NCBI GenBank assembly: GCA_964016885.1
Contig: OZ024743.1
Location: 77,035,230-77,099,229 of the forward strand
Direction: 5' to 3'
DNA length: 64,000 nt
Source: Eledone cirrhosa
Taxonomy: Eukaryota > Mollusca > Cephalopoda > Octopoda > Eledonidae
Shown: positions 51,301 through 62,614 of the stretch, in pieces
Position numbering within the stretch: the stretch's first letter is position 1
Layout: every line of letters begins with the position of its first letter
Position numbers and translations under genes: made by a program
The notes under the pieces: model-generated
What the model saw: only the letters and a program-made list of their open reading frames with translations
Databases searched by the model: none
Told to the model about the DNA's origin: nothing

Positions 51301-53130
51301 CCTCCACCTTATCTGTCACACTAACAACTCTGCCAATCCTCCACCTTATCTGTTATAACCACTCTGCCAATCCTCCACCTTATCTGTCACACTAACGACT
51401 CTGCCAATCCTCCACCTTATCTGTTATAACCACTCTGCCAATCCTCCACCTTATCTGTCACACTAACCACTCTGCCAATCCTCCACCTTATCTGTCACAC
51501 TAACCACTCTGCCAATCCTCCACCTTATCTGTCACACTAACAACTCTGCCAATCCTCCACCTTATCTGTTATAACCACTCTGCCAATCCTCCACCTTATC
51601 TGTCACACTAACGACTCTGCCAATCCTCCACCTTATCTGTTATAACCACTCTGCCAATCCTCCACCTTATCTGTCACACTAACCACTCTGCCAATCCTCC
51701 ACCTTATCTGTTCTAACCACTCTGCCAATCCTCCACCTTATCTGTTATAACCACTCTGCCAATCCTCCACCTTATCTGTCACACTAACGACTCTGCCAAT
51801 CCTCCACCTTATCTGTTATAACCACTCTGCCAACCCTCCACCTTATCTGTTGTTTTAACCACTCTGCCAATCCTCCACCTTATCTGTTGTTCTAACCACT
51901 CTGCCAATCCTCCACCTTATCTGTTGTTCTAACCACTCTGCCAATCCTCCACCTTATCTGTTGTTCTAACCACTCTGCCAATCCTCCACCTTATCTGTTG
52001 TTCTAACCACTCTGCCAACCCTCCACCTTATCTGTTGTTTTAACCACTCTGCCAACCCTCCACCTTATCTGTTGTTCTAACCACTCTGCCAATCCTCCAC
52101 CTTATCTGTTGTTCTAACCACTCTGCCAATCCTCCACCTTATCTGTTGTTCTAACCACTCTGCCAACCCTCCACCTTATCCGTCACACTAACCACTCTGC
52201 CAATCCTCCACCTTATCTGTTCTAACCACTCTGCCAATCCTCCACCTTATCCGTCACACTAACCACTCTGCCAATCCTCCACCTTATCTGTTCTAACCAC
52301 TCTGCCAACCCTCCACCTTATCTGTCACACTAACCACTCTGCCAATCCTCCACCTTATCTGTTCTAACCACTCTGCCAATCCTCCACCTTATCTGTTCTA
52401 ACCACTCTGCCAATCCTCCACCTTATCTGTTCTAACCACTCTGCCAATCCTCCACCTTATCTGTTCTAACCACTCTGCCAATCCTCCACCTTATCTGTTG
52501 TTCTAACCACTCTGCCAATCCTCCACCTTATCTGTTGTTCTAACCACTCTGCCAATCCTCCACCTTATCTGTTGTTCTAACCACTCTGCCAATCCTCCAC
52601 CTTATCTGTTGTTCTAACCACTCTGCCAATCCTCCACCTTATCTGTTGTTCTAACCACTCTGCCAATCCTCCACCTTATCTGTTGTTCTAACCACTCTGC
52701 CAATCCTCCACCTTATCTGTTGTTCTAACCACTCTGCCAATCCTCCACCTTATCCGTCACACTAACCACTCTGCCAATCCTCCACCTTATCTGTTGTTCT
52801 AACCACTCTGCCAATCCTCCACCTTATCTGTTGTTCTAACCACTCTGCCAATCCTCCACCTTATCTGTTGTTCTAACCACTCTGCCAATCCTCCACCTTA
52901 TCTGTTGTTCTAACCACTCTGCCAATCCTCCACCTTATCCGTCACACTAACCACTCTGCCAATCCTCCACCTTATCTGTTCTAACCACTCTGCCAATCCT
53001 CCACCTTATCTGTTCTAACCACTCTGCCAATCCTCCACCTTATCCGTCACACTAACCACTCTGCCAATCCTCCACCTTATCTGTCACACTAACCACTCTG
53101 CCAATCCTCCACCTTATCTATCGTTCTGTC
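48320..53130 (-). repeat. 34/37-bp satellite of about 135 units bearing an A-box-like motif
   Basis: In plus spelling the units are CCACCTTATCTGTTCTAACC / ACTCTGCCAATCCT (34), or with GTCACACTAACC or GTTGTTCTAACC (37). The 34 and 37 types often alternate, giving 71-base dimers, and blocks of GTTGTTCTAACC units cluster at 51840-52900. On the minus strand each unit has TGGCAGAGTGGTTAG, which fits the pol III A-box consensus TGGCNNAGTGG. The first unit grows out of the SINE-1 head (GATACTGCCAATCCTCCACC), so the array seems to derive from it. Confidence 0.95.
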
Positions 53131-53534
53131 ATTCCACCTTTGTCGTTCCACCTCTTACAATAAAAAATGGTGGCACATGGAATTGCCATTTTGTTCCTAT
53201 TTATGATTAAATTGCTTTTAATTTCAGTGGATCATTAAAATATCTGTCAAATGCTTTGTGGACCGTACTAAGAATTTCTTAGAGCAACCACCTCAGAAAT
53301 GAAGACCTGGCTAAGGACAGTGATTGTCATATAAGACAGGTTGAATGAGTTGGGGTGTATAACCCAATGAAACTTAAGTACATGTTGTCACTGTTGTAAC
53401 TAATTATACTTAACTTGTCCTATGGACTGAGTGCTCTTACACTTGGATATTTCTACCAAGTTTGTACTACAGCGTGAATCTAATATAACTGTAAAATTGT
53501 CTCCTGTGTTTTGTTTGTTTCATTTATTAACTAT
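53131..53534. other. No recognised feature
   Basis: Mixed AT-rich DNA after the satellite. Confidence 0.35.
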
Positions 53535-53590
53535 ATCATCATCATCATCATCATTTTACGTCCGCTTTTCCCTGCTTGCAAGGGTGGGAC
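53535..53590 (-). mobile_element. SINE tail fragment
   Basis: ATCATCATCATCATCATCAT / TTTACGTCCGCTTTTCCCTG / CTTGCAAGGGTGGGACGGG is the 3' end of SINE-2 (compare 7385-7432 in inverse). Confidence 0.65.
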
Positions 53591-53591
53591 G

Positions 53592-54004
53592 GGTCTTATG
53601 TATATATATAAATTCTGGCTATGGAAACAGCAGTTGGAATCAAGAGGCCTGAGAGTGAACATAGCTAAAACAAAAGTGTTGATAAGTAGAAGAGAGGACA
53701 ATACTCTGATTCCATCAGGGAAATGGCCATGTTCGATATGTAGGAAAGGAACTGGCCTAAATTCCATAAAATATACACAATGCAGATCTTGGGTACACAA
53801 GAGATGTAGTGGGATAGCAGGCAAACGGGTAGGGAAAACTATGTATGCAGTAGATGTACAGGGAAAGTTGGCAGTATTAATCGCAGTGATAGACATATTT
53901 TTCCAATGCAGGTGGGTTCTATAGAAGTGGTTGATAGCTTCCGGTACCTAGGTGATCAGATTAGCGTGGAAGAGGGATGTTCCGAGGCCATAGTATCTAA
54001 AATA
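53592..54004 (+). mobile_element. RTE-like LINE, zinc-finger region
   Basis: Frames read LESRGLRVNIAKTKVLISRR, WPCSICRKGTGLNSIKYTQC, WVHKRCSGIAG and, shifted, VGSIEVVDSFRYLGDQISVE. This is the linker with a PHD-like finger that follows the RT domain in RTE-type elements; one expected Cys (SIQC) is Tyr here. It is cut at KIR by LINE copy 2. Confidence 0.8.
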
Positions 54005-56240
54005 AGGAGGTCCGGACCGAACCAGAACCCTAGCAATTTATTCGGTCCGTCCGTCCAGCGCCCGATGACGCTGTTGGACGGCATGGACCTGCCTCTCCAG
54101 GTGCCGAGCTGCAGGCCCACCGACTTTTCCTGGTTGATCATTGCTCCTGTCACCGCTTCATATTCTCTTAGTGTAGTGCCGATCGCCTCGATATGTTTGG
54201 CGTTTGACACCACTGACATTGTCCGCATATCCTAGTTCGCACGGGACCCCCCTCAACGTCTCCAGTTTGTGCAGTAATGGCTCGAGAGTCAATACGTACA
54301 AGAGGGACGAGAGGGGACATCCTTGGCAGACCGAGCGCTTGATGTTGAGCAGTTCCGAAAGTTCACTCTCACCACAGAGCAGATGTCGTTGTGCATGGCA
54401 GCGATCCAGCCTCTGAAGACAGGCCCAAAGCCAGCCACCCTCAGGACTGCCACCAAATAACGATGGTCGACCCTATTGAAAGCTTTCGACTGATCTAAAT
54501 TGATCAAAGACCCACCCGTGCCAGGTTCTCTAGCTACCCTCTCCACGATGTATCGCATGAGGTGGAGGTTGTCGTGAATGGATCTGTTTGGAATGGCGCA
54601 TGTCTGCGCCTCTCCCTCCAGTTCACCAACGACAAGCGCCAACCTCTTTGCTAGCACCTTGGCCAAAATCTTGAACTCTGTGTTTAGCAGAGTTATGGGC
54701 CTGAAATTGTTATCACCCTTGTTCGGATCTTTTCTCAGCAGCGCCACCACTCCTCGGCTCACAGGGCTGGGAATTCTCCCGTTCTGTTGCCAGTTGCAGT
54801 AGACGTCCGCCAAGAGGCCTTCGAACAAGTCTGGCATCTGTACATAAAGTTCATAGGGCAGACCATCCAAACCAGGCAATTTACCCCTTGTGCAGCCAGT
54901 CATTGCCTCCCGTACTTCCGCTGCTGTTATCGGCTTTTCACAACACTCCGCTTCAGTGGCCGAGAGCCGCGGCAGTCCATCGAGGTAGACACTAAAGTCC
55001 ATCCCTCGATCCGGCCCACCACTGCCCCGAACAGCTGAGCAAAGTGTCGCTGAAAAGCTTCACACATTTGCCCGGGATCGAGTAGCATGCGTCCGTCATG
55101 GTCCACCAAAGACCGGATACTAGCTTTGTTGCCATGACGCGCCTCCGCCACTCGGGCCCATTGAACGGCTTTCATCCCCTCATGACTGAGAGCAAGCACC
55201 CTAGCTCTGACAACGCAGCCTTCGTGCTTTGCATTGAAGAATTGGTCAAGGGCCAATTTTGCTGCAAGTACGTTGGTTGCGTGCCTTTGCTAAGCGCCTC
55301 ATCTAATTTTCTAACTAGTTCTCCCTCTGCTCTATTTTTTTCTATTGCTAAAGCTTTACTAAACCTAATGGACTCTATTCTAATCGCTCTTTTCAGAGCA
55401 AACCACCATTTGTTGTTAACGATGGCCCCCGTCAATGCCCGCTTAACTAGTTCGTTAATCCAGTCTCTGTAGGCCTTGCGCGCTGTTAATGACGTGTTTA
55501 GCTTCCAGTAGCCGGGTCCTTGTCTATGAAGCCTATCTAAGTCAACCACACAGATCATAAATTTGTGGTCCGTGTAGCTGACTATCTTGAATTGTGGACA
55601 GCCTATCTATTTCCTATCATTTCCCTACAAAATACTCTATCTAGATATGATCTGGATGACCCGATATGGTTTGTCCAAGTCCACATTGGCACATTCGGGA
55701 AATCCAATCGGTACCTGTCAGACAGTTCGAAATGCCCGAACAGGTTGGTGAGGCTCTTGCACCCTCCTCCCCTATCCGCTAATCCCACACAGTTCCAGCG
55801 TGCATCTAAGATCCCGTTCCAGTCGCCCACTAACACTAGAGTGCGGGACGTTCCAAGAAAGGTCTCCAGACGCCAGAAGAAATCAGGCCGCCCTGCTCCT
55901 GTTGGGGCATAGACGGCCACTATCCTGAAAGCTTGCCCATCTCCGCTAGTCACGTCCAGCACCACCAACTTACTTTCTGGGTCCAGGCAGATGGCCCGTA
56001 TGGCGAGATCCAAACGTCTCCGAAAAAGCACAGCAACTCCCCCCCCCCCTCGATCCAGGACGGTTGGGAGATGCGTACACATCATAGCCGCCGAAGATCG
56101 GTGTGAAGGCCCGTGCTTCGGAGATTCTGGTCTCGCTGATAGCCACCACATCTATGTTTATGTGACCTGAGGTCGTTGAGCAGGTGGCCCTGCTTCCAAG
56201 ACAACCCCAGGCCACGCGCATTTATGCTGTCTATTCTGAG
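54005..56240 (-). pseudogene. LINE copy 2 ORF2, inactive
   Basis: Endonuclease pieces (56221-55970 and 56151-55603) contain AISETRIS, GDWNGILDARW and SYLDR. A linker (55558-54927) and the RT piece 55002-54289 follow, with FRPITLLNTEFK, LDQSKAFNRVDH and NRSIHDNLHLMRYIVERV. The next piece ends at LLGFWFGPDL. The catalytic motif reads YADN instead of YADD (near 54227-54238), and several frameshifts break the chain, so this copy cannot make an active enzyme. Confidence 0.85.
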
Positions 56241-56383
56241 TGAGGTCATGTTGAAAAGGAGTGGAAAAAGATGGGAAAGACCACTTACCTCACTTTTCGT
56301 AGGGGGAGGATGGTTTTTCCATCCTTCTCACTGCTTGTGGCCTCCTCCGGAAGGATGTCCTTATAAATCCTCCTGGAGAGTGT

Positions 56384-58160
56384 TTATTGGAAGTCTCCGA
56401 TGTCTTTGGGGAATTTTTGTTTTAGTGTCGTGTACGTTTTCTGTGTGATGCGAGTGATTTGTATGTGTTGAGGTGGTGTGAATTTTTGGGGTGTTGTGTA
56501 GTCTTTTTCTGTGATGTTGGTGTTGTGTTGGATGTAGTGTAGTAATTGGTTGTTGTTCAAATTTAATGCTGTGTAGTGGGTATCGTTTTGGTTGTTTTGT
56601 TTTGTTTGCATTTGTTGTGGGTTTGTTTCTGTTTCGCTTTTTGGTGACTTTTGTGATGTAGGTGATGGTGGTGTTGGGGTTAATGATGGTGATGGTGTTG
56701 GTGTTTGTGGTGATGGGGTTGGTGATGCTGGTGTGGATGGTGGCATAGCTGTCTTAACATTTTTGTTTGTTTGTTTATTTGTTTCCCCCTGCATTTTGTT
56801 TTTGGAGGGGGAAGGAAGAGGATTTTTTCTTTTTGGGGTTCTTTTTCTTTTTTCTTTCTTTCTGATACAGTTTCCCACTCCTCATCGTCACAATCTGTCT
56901 CCAGTTGCGATAGGTCGGGGAGTGGAAAATCCTCCACAGGCGTTGGTTTTGGTTGTGGCGTGGTGGATGGTGGAGGCGCTGGTGCTAATTCTAGCATGGT
57001 GGGTGGTGATGGTGTTGGTTTTGCTACTGCTGCTGGGGTTGTTGCTGCTACAGTTGCTTCTGCTACAGTTGTTGCAGCCATTTCTGCTTCTGGTGGTGTT
57101 GATGGTTGAGTCACTGGGGTGGGTAAGAGAGGTGGCTTCAACTTTTTAGCCTGAGGGCAGAAAGCCTTTAGGTGGGTTCCTTCACCACAAACGACACACC
57201 TAGGCCTTCTACCCTCAACGATTACGGTGAGGTGGCTGCTGTCAGTAAGGTTTATCACCTCTGGAATTTCCTCAATGTTTTTTTGGTCCGCTTGAATCAG
57301 GAGCTCCATCACAGATCCGGACCAGTTCTCCTGCTTTTCTTTTGTTACTTCAATTATTTTTGTGTTGGCCTCGATGCCGGTAAGGACGGCAGCCATTAAC
57401 CAGGGAATTTCGATGGCCGGTGGAACGTGGGTCACCCTGATCTTCACGAGTCTCTGACCACAATAGCTTGGGACGAGTGTGAAGTCGTCACTTCTTAATG
57501 GGGCTATGGAGTGCTCTCTGGCTTCCTGTGGTTTTCCAAAGAACACGTCCACGGTTCAATATCTGCCCATGTCTGATGTGGGGTTTTTTCGCCCACATAT
57601 GTCCCAAAACTTTTTGTATCTGGGACTCGGATGCCCGTTCCACTCGGCGTGATTTTGTGTTTATTGTCCGATATGTCAAGGTGCATAGGCGCCGATGCTC
57701 CATTTTATTAGATGGGTGGGGGGTGGGGGGTCACCCTGTACCCATCTTTTTTTACCATTCTCTTGGCTTCATTTAATTCATCCTGGCTTACCTCGATTGT
57801 TTCACTTTTCTTGGCTGCTTTGGCAAACGACACATTTTGTTTTGCAGTGGTGTTGATGTTGTTATTCTTATTGTTGTTTTTGTTGCTGTTGTTGTTATTG
57901 TTATTTTTAGTTTCAGTTGTGGTGGAGGCGGTGGTGGTGTCAGTAGTCCTCGGCGTGGAAGAGTCGATTCTGGGTGAATCCATTTCGATGTCACGAGATA
58001 ATTTTTTTGGGGGGGTTTCTGTTGTCGCTGTAGTTGTGGTGGTGGTGGTGGTGGTATCAGTGGTGTTCGTTGTTGTTTTTGACATTGTTGTGGTGGGGGT
58101 GGCGGCTTTAACACCTGCAGTTATTGGTAATGGCGGGAAATCCATGTCTTTATGCGGCAA
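56384..58160 (-). pseudogene. LINE copy 2 ORF1, broken by frameshifts
   Basis: Frame one (58160-57708) starts MPHKDMDFPPLP and is dominated by Thr, Asn and Lys tracts before SFAKAAKKSETIEVSQDEL. Frame two (57703-57488) carries SESQIQKVLGHMWAKKPHIR. Frame three (57552-56680) holds the conserved core, including the zinc knuckle CVVCGEGTHLKAFC. A further Pro/Thr/Asn-rich tail follows in another frame down to 56384. At least three shifts are needed to read it through. The order matches ORF1 of copy 1. Confidence 0.75.
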
Positions 58161-58481
58161 ATCTAAATAATTGAGACTGCTATTAATTATATTTTCAGTG
58201 TTGGCAACCGTGGCAAGGCTTACAATGGTGTTGGTCTGTTAAAAGCAGTAAATTTGTCGTCCATGTTTTTTTTCAAATAAATATTTTGTTTGATAAATAA
58301 AAATTTTAAGTTTTGGGCTCAACGCCCCAATATTTTTTTGTGTCCTTTTCAGAAAGCAATATATGTGAACTTATAAACACTTAACAACAAAAATTTTCCA
58401 TAACTGGTAATTTGAAACAACTGAAAACAACAAAGTTTTGCGGAGCTCACGGTAATACGATTTCCTACGTAGGTCGCCAAT

Positions 58482-59630
58482 AATAATAATAATAATGAAA
58501 TTATTGTGAAAAGTGCTCAGGTGCACTACAACTCGTCAAAGGTGCATGTATAGTACATAGAATAATATACAAATGTCATGGAAGTGAATAGTGTATGAGT
58601 CATAATATACATGTGTGTATGTGTATGGAGGGGGAATATTAGGTGTAGTGTTGGCAAATCTCAAGAAGTATGGAGGTTTTAAAGGATGCAGTGTTTCAAC
58701 AGCTAATAACTGATGCAGGTAGTTTGTTCCATGCTTCAGCAACTCTGAGCGTGAAAAAATGTTTCCGAAAGTCATGGGAACTGTGCTGTTTTCTTACTTT
58801 GTCGGCATGCCCACGTGCGTTAGACACATGGAAATCAAAAAGGTACTCAGGGTTGTTGTTGGCAAGATGGTTAATACTTTTGTGGGTGTTTACCAAGTCA
58901 GTTGCCAGACGTTGGAGCTTCAATGTATCAATGCCCAGGGAAGCAAGGCGTTCAGAGTATGGTAGATGCCTGATGGGGGGTGGGGGGTATTCGCTTGGTT
59001 GCACGTCTCTGAACAGTTTCCAGGCAGTAAATATTCTGAACAAAATAGGGGTTCCAGACAGGTGATGCAAATTCTAAGTGTGGCCGCACCATAGCTATGT
59101 ACAGCTTTAAATAGATGGCTGAGTGATGCTAAGACACCCTCGGTCTTCTTCACAATTTTAGAGATGTGCTTCGTCCAACGCAAATCGCTGCTGACCGTAA
59201 TGCCCGGGTCACATTCACAAGAAGACTTCTTGATATTAGTGTTGTGGAGGGAGTATGTGGACGCTGGGATTTTACTCCCAAAATGCATGGTAGTGCACTT
59301 GTCCACAGCTAGCTCGAGTTGCCAGTCTGTGATCCATTGTTGCATTGTATCCAGGTCAGATTGCAGGCAAGATCTATAGTGTTCAGGATCTGTCCTTTTT
59401 ATCTCACGGTACAGCTTGATGTCATCTGCATATTTCAGTACTGTGGCATTCTTTAAGTTGGCATCTATGTCATTAATATATGCCACAAACAAAAGGGGGC
59501 CAAGAACAGATCCATGTGGTACACGAGATGACATCTCATATGGTGAGGAATGCTGTCCTAGAACCATGACTACCTATCTTCGACTGAGAATGAAGGACTT
59601 CAACCAGTTAAAAAAATCATGAGCCTTCAT
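58482..59630 (-). mobile_element. CR1-like LINE, 3' half
   Basis: The frame 59567-58920 reads SSRVPHGSVLGPLLFVAYIN, VLKYADDIKLYREI, MQQWITDWQLELAVDKCTTM and ITVSSDLRWTKHISKIV. A second frame (59070-58696) reads HLPYSERLASLGIDTLKLQR and HFFTLRVAEAWNKLP. These are the RT motifs and C-terminus of CR1/jockey-type LINEs. The FADD-type box is YADD and looks intact, but one frameshift follows. The 3' end is an ATT repeat. Confidence 0.85.
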
Positions 59631-59631
59631 A

Positions 59632-59898
59632 AAAATATTTTATAGATAATGTTTTATCAACAAAAATTTTTATTAAAAATAGGTTAAGAAGTTTATGTTC
59701 CCATAATATTTTTGTCAAGTACCTTTTATCATAACCTCGGTCGATCTTATCTTTTCCTTGTGGTGTGGTGGGCGGCCGATTGTTGCACTTGGTGCTGAAT
59801 TGATGGTTGTTGTTGCTTTCTCTCACTTTGATCACATATTTTTTCTGTATTATATTTATGAAGTTCCTAGCAATAATTAATAGTATTTATTATATGTG
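59632..59898. other. No recognised feature
   Basis: AT-rich flank of the CR1-like element. Confidence 0.35.
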
Positions 59899-60112
59899 AG
59901 GGCGGTGAATTGGAAGAATCGGTAGAGCGTCGGACACCATGCTTCGTGACATAGAGTTACGGCCCTTTACATTCTGAGTTCAAATTCAGCTAAGGTTAGC
60001 TTTGCCTTTCATCTTTACAGGGGTCGATAAAATAAAGTACCAGTAATCTACTGAGATAGATTTAATCGACTTTCCCTTCAAATTGCTGGTCTTGTGCTTC
60101 TATCAGAACCAT
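59899..60112 (+). mobile_element. Full-length SINE-1 with the longer body
   Basis: GAATTGGAAGAATCGGTAGA (A-box region), TTCTGAGTTCAAATTCAGC (B-box), GGTCGATAAAATAAAGTACC, TTTAATCGACTTTCCCTTCA and AATTGCTGGTCTTGTGC. Confidence 0.85.
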
Positions 60113-60795
60113 TATATGTATCTATATTTTCATTCTGTAAGAAATATTCATTAAATATTCTATATATTAAATGTGTTTATATTTTCATTCTGTAATAATT
60201 ATAAACAATTTATAATGTTATTTATACAACTGTGAATTATATAATAAATTATATACGCTTTAGGAATAAAATCGGAAGCCTGTCGTATGAAATATACTTG
60301 TAATTCAAACTAGCGGCCTTGTCATACCGACTCTAACCCGAAAATATGTTAAATGTACACGTGTATATATGGAGTACTCAGCCACTTAAAAATTAATGAG
60401 TAAGCTATTTTGTCGACCGAACACTGATCGTCGAAACCGACGGAGGTCCTAATATATAAAAAATTAATAGTTCAGGAATTGAAATATTTACACAATTATT
60501 AATAAATAAATGAAAATAGCAATTTAGTGTGTGTAATATTTAAGGTTAATGACCTTTCATGCAATAGACTTTAAAGTACGTAAATACATGTATGTCGTTA
60601 TCAACCACGTAAATACAATCCAGCTTACCGAAAATTGTTATTTTTGTGATATAATTATTTAATAGAATTATTATTAAATATTGAATACCAGATTTTATAT
60701 TAATATATCATATATTTTAAACTATTAACTCGTAATATTTTATTTTTAATTTAAACTAATGTTGGATATGTAACGACAGTGAGTCAGTTTATGGT
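60113..60795. other. AT-rich DNA with one worn repeat
   Basis: 60290-60400 (TGTAATTCAAACTAGCGGCC ... TACACGTGTATATATGGAGT ... CTCAGCCAC) resembles the repeat at 32920-33030. The rest is probably the promoter-proximal region of the gene at 61106. Confidence 0.4.
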
Positions 60796-60798
60796 TTG

Positions 60799-60813
60799 GG
60801 CGGAAATTTTGAA
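60799..60813 (+). promoter_or_regulatory. CDE/CHR-like cell-cycle promoter module
   Basis: The sequence reads GGCGG, a four-base spacer (AAAT), then TTTGAA. This is the arrangement and spacing of the CDE/CHR tandem element known from vertebrate G2/M genes such as CDC25C, where DREAM/MuvB complexes bind. It lies 293 bases before the ATG at 61106, in otherwise AT-rich DNA. The match is by eye and the motif is short, so chance cannot be excluded. Confidence 0.35.
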
Positions 60814-61105
60814 AACTTTTACAATGTCTTCTGCAATTCAATGGTTTCTTCTACTTTTATATTTTAGAATTTATTTTAATTTTCTGTTGTGAATATATGA
60901 GAAAAAAATTATATTTTTTATTAAAATATTATTCATAAGAATATAATTAAATGTTTTAACAATTATTTTGTTTAGTAAGGTAGATTTTTTAAAAAGTCTT
61001 ACATGAAAATTGAGGGGAAAAAAAAGGAATTATTACATTTCATAACTTATTTTTATTTGATCTGATCTCAATATAATTTATAATTTCCTTGATAAACTGA
61101 AAATA

Positions 61106-61761
61106 ATGGATAGAGTTGCTGAATTAGAAAATGCTCTTCCTAGTGATTTTCAATCATTTTACCACATCGAAGTTGCTCTGAAACCCGAAAGGTATGTATA
61201 ACTTCGATCATCCATCGAGTTACACTTTTATTATTATTTATTATAATATAATAAACATCGTTTATTATCATTAAAAATATCAACATTGTTACTTCTCTAT
61301 GAATATAATAATTGTTTCTACTTTTGGCACAAGGCCAGCAATTATTTCAGTGCATTACTGGTAGTTTATTTTATCGATCGCGTAAGGATGAAAGGCAAAG
61401 TTAACCTCGGTGGGATTGAATATAATAATATGTTTACAGAATGATAATATAGACGCATACAAAATGATAATATAGACATATATAATATAGATAATACTTA
61501 ATACTTCTTACAGAATGATAATATAGACGTATATTGGGAATTTAATCATCAGCAGCGTGGATCAATTAAGATATAACTTTCTTAACCTTATCACACCCGC
61601 CGAGGTTAACTTTGCCTTTCATCCTTACGGGGTCTATAAAATAAAGTACCAGTAATGTACTAGGTAATTGCTGGCCTTGTGCCAAAAGTAGAAACAATTA
61701 TATATATATATGCACACACAAACACTCACACGCATATATATATATACACACACACACACAC

Positions 61762-61827
<66 letters not shown>

Positions 61828-62569
61828 ACACTCACACAAACTATACTATATATATATATTTCAGTATGGTCCACCCTTGGTGGTAGGGTCTGAACCGTAG
61901 ATAGAACTCAATGAAATCTGATGGCGAGTAATCCAGTGAAATCTATTGCAGTTATATAACTGTATACTATCAGACCTCATATATAGGTTCGATCAGACCG
62001 TCTTCTTCGGAAACAATGAAGTTAGAATTTTTATTGGTAGTATATAAACAAGGCAGATATAAAAAATAGACGTACCATATAAATACATTTTCCAGATTGC
62101 CTCCTTATATACTGGCAGTAGGAATTAGATGAGCTTCGATTTTATTAAAACAATTATTAAAGCAATTTTATATACAGCAGATACATTGTTTCATTCTAAC
62201 AGCTGCCTCTATTCACCTTTTCTCTGCCTCCAAGGGTAATTTACTTGCCATATTAAATATTTTATAGTTATGAATTGTAGCAGCTTATAAAGCAAATAAA
62301 TGACAAATTGTTTAACCCACGCAATTTTTTCTAAAATTTATCAGTTTATTTACTTTTCATAATAAAAGCAAATAGATTTTTTTAAATATTTATATTTTTT
62401 CAGCACTGCTCGGAAAAGTTTTATCAGAGAATGTGTAAAACAGTTCCTATATAATCAGAAGGTAGCTTATGGAGACTTTACCAGTACAGAGTTTGATGAT
62501 GACGACTTGAAAACCCATGTAAAAAGTATAGCTTTATGTGATACAGATCTGAGCATCAGAGAAAGACAG
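61106..62569 (+). CDS. First two coding exons of an unrecognised gene, running off the window
   Basis: Exon 61106-61191 (ATG, 28 codons plus two bases, donor GTATGT) joins exon 62404-62569 (acceptor TTTTTTCAG, donor GTATAT), giving 84 residues with no stop. The sequence starts MDRVAELENALPSDFQSFYH and contains FIRECVKQFLYNQKVAYGDF and an acidic FDDDDLKTHVK segment. I do not recognise it firmly. The pattern F..E..K..LYNQ...Y vaguely resembles the start of the HORMA-like domain of p31comet (MAD2L1BP), a mitotic checkpoint protein; that is a guess. The CDE/CHR-like promoter module upstream would suit a mitotic gene. Later exons are beyond 64 kb. The intron between these exons holds two SINE fragments in opposite orientation and TA/CA microsatellites. 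Confidence 0.7.
61312..61418 (-). mobile_element. SINE-1 fragment in intron, minus orientation
   Basis: ATTGTTTCTACTTTTGGCAC to GTTAACCTCGGTGGGATT; the tRNA-like head is missing. It faces the fragment at 61588. Confidence 0.8.
61588..61696 (+). mobile_element. SINE-1 fragment in intron, plus orientation
   Basis: CACCCGCCGAGGTTAACTTT to GCCAAAAGTAGAAACAATTA, the inverse of the fragment at 61312, separated by about 170 bases containing an ATAATATAGAC repeat. Confidence 0.8.
61697..61860 (+). repeat. TA and CA microsatellites
   Basis: Alternating TATATA and CACACA runs. The open frames over them are low-complexity artefacts. Confidence 0.9.
61861..62400. other. Remaining intron sequence, no recognised feature
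   Basis: AT-rich, ending in a T-rich tract and the CAG acceptor at 62401-62403. Confidence 0.45.
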
Positions 62570-62614
62570 GTATATATTTATGTTTATCTTTATTTTTTAT
62601 GAGCTAAATAACCT

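Larger units (their letters stand above)
54005..58479 (-). mobile_element. Decayed Tx1-type LINE (copy 2), 3'-truncated
   Basis: This is a related minus-strand LINE, clearly diverged from copy 1. Its 5' end starts near 58479 with GGCGACCTACGTAGG, directly against an AAT microsatellite. ORF1 spans 58160 to 56384 in several frames and ORF2 spans about 56240 to 54005. The copy stops abruptly after GFWFGPDL, roughly two-thirds into ORF2, where an RTE-type LINE fragment on the plus strand begins. The missing C-terminal third and 3' UTR suggest deletion or recombination rather than normal 5' truncation. Confidence 0.85.

Noticed and set aside
56592..57149. Plus-strand frame of 185 codons, and 57712-58170 with 152 codons
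   Set aside because: They are antisense shadows of the Pro/Thr/Asn-rich tail of LINE copy 2 ORF1.
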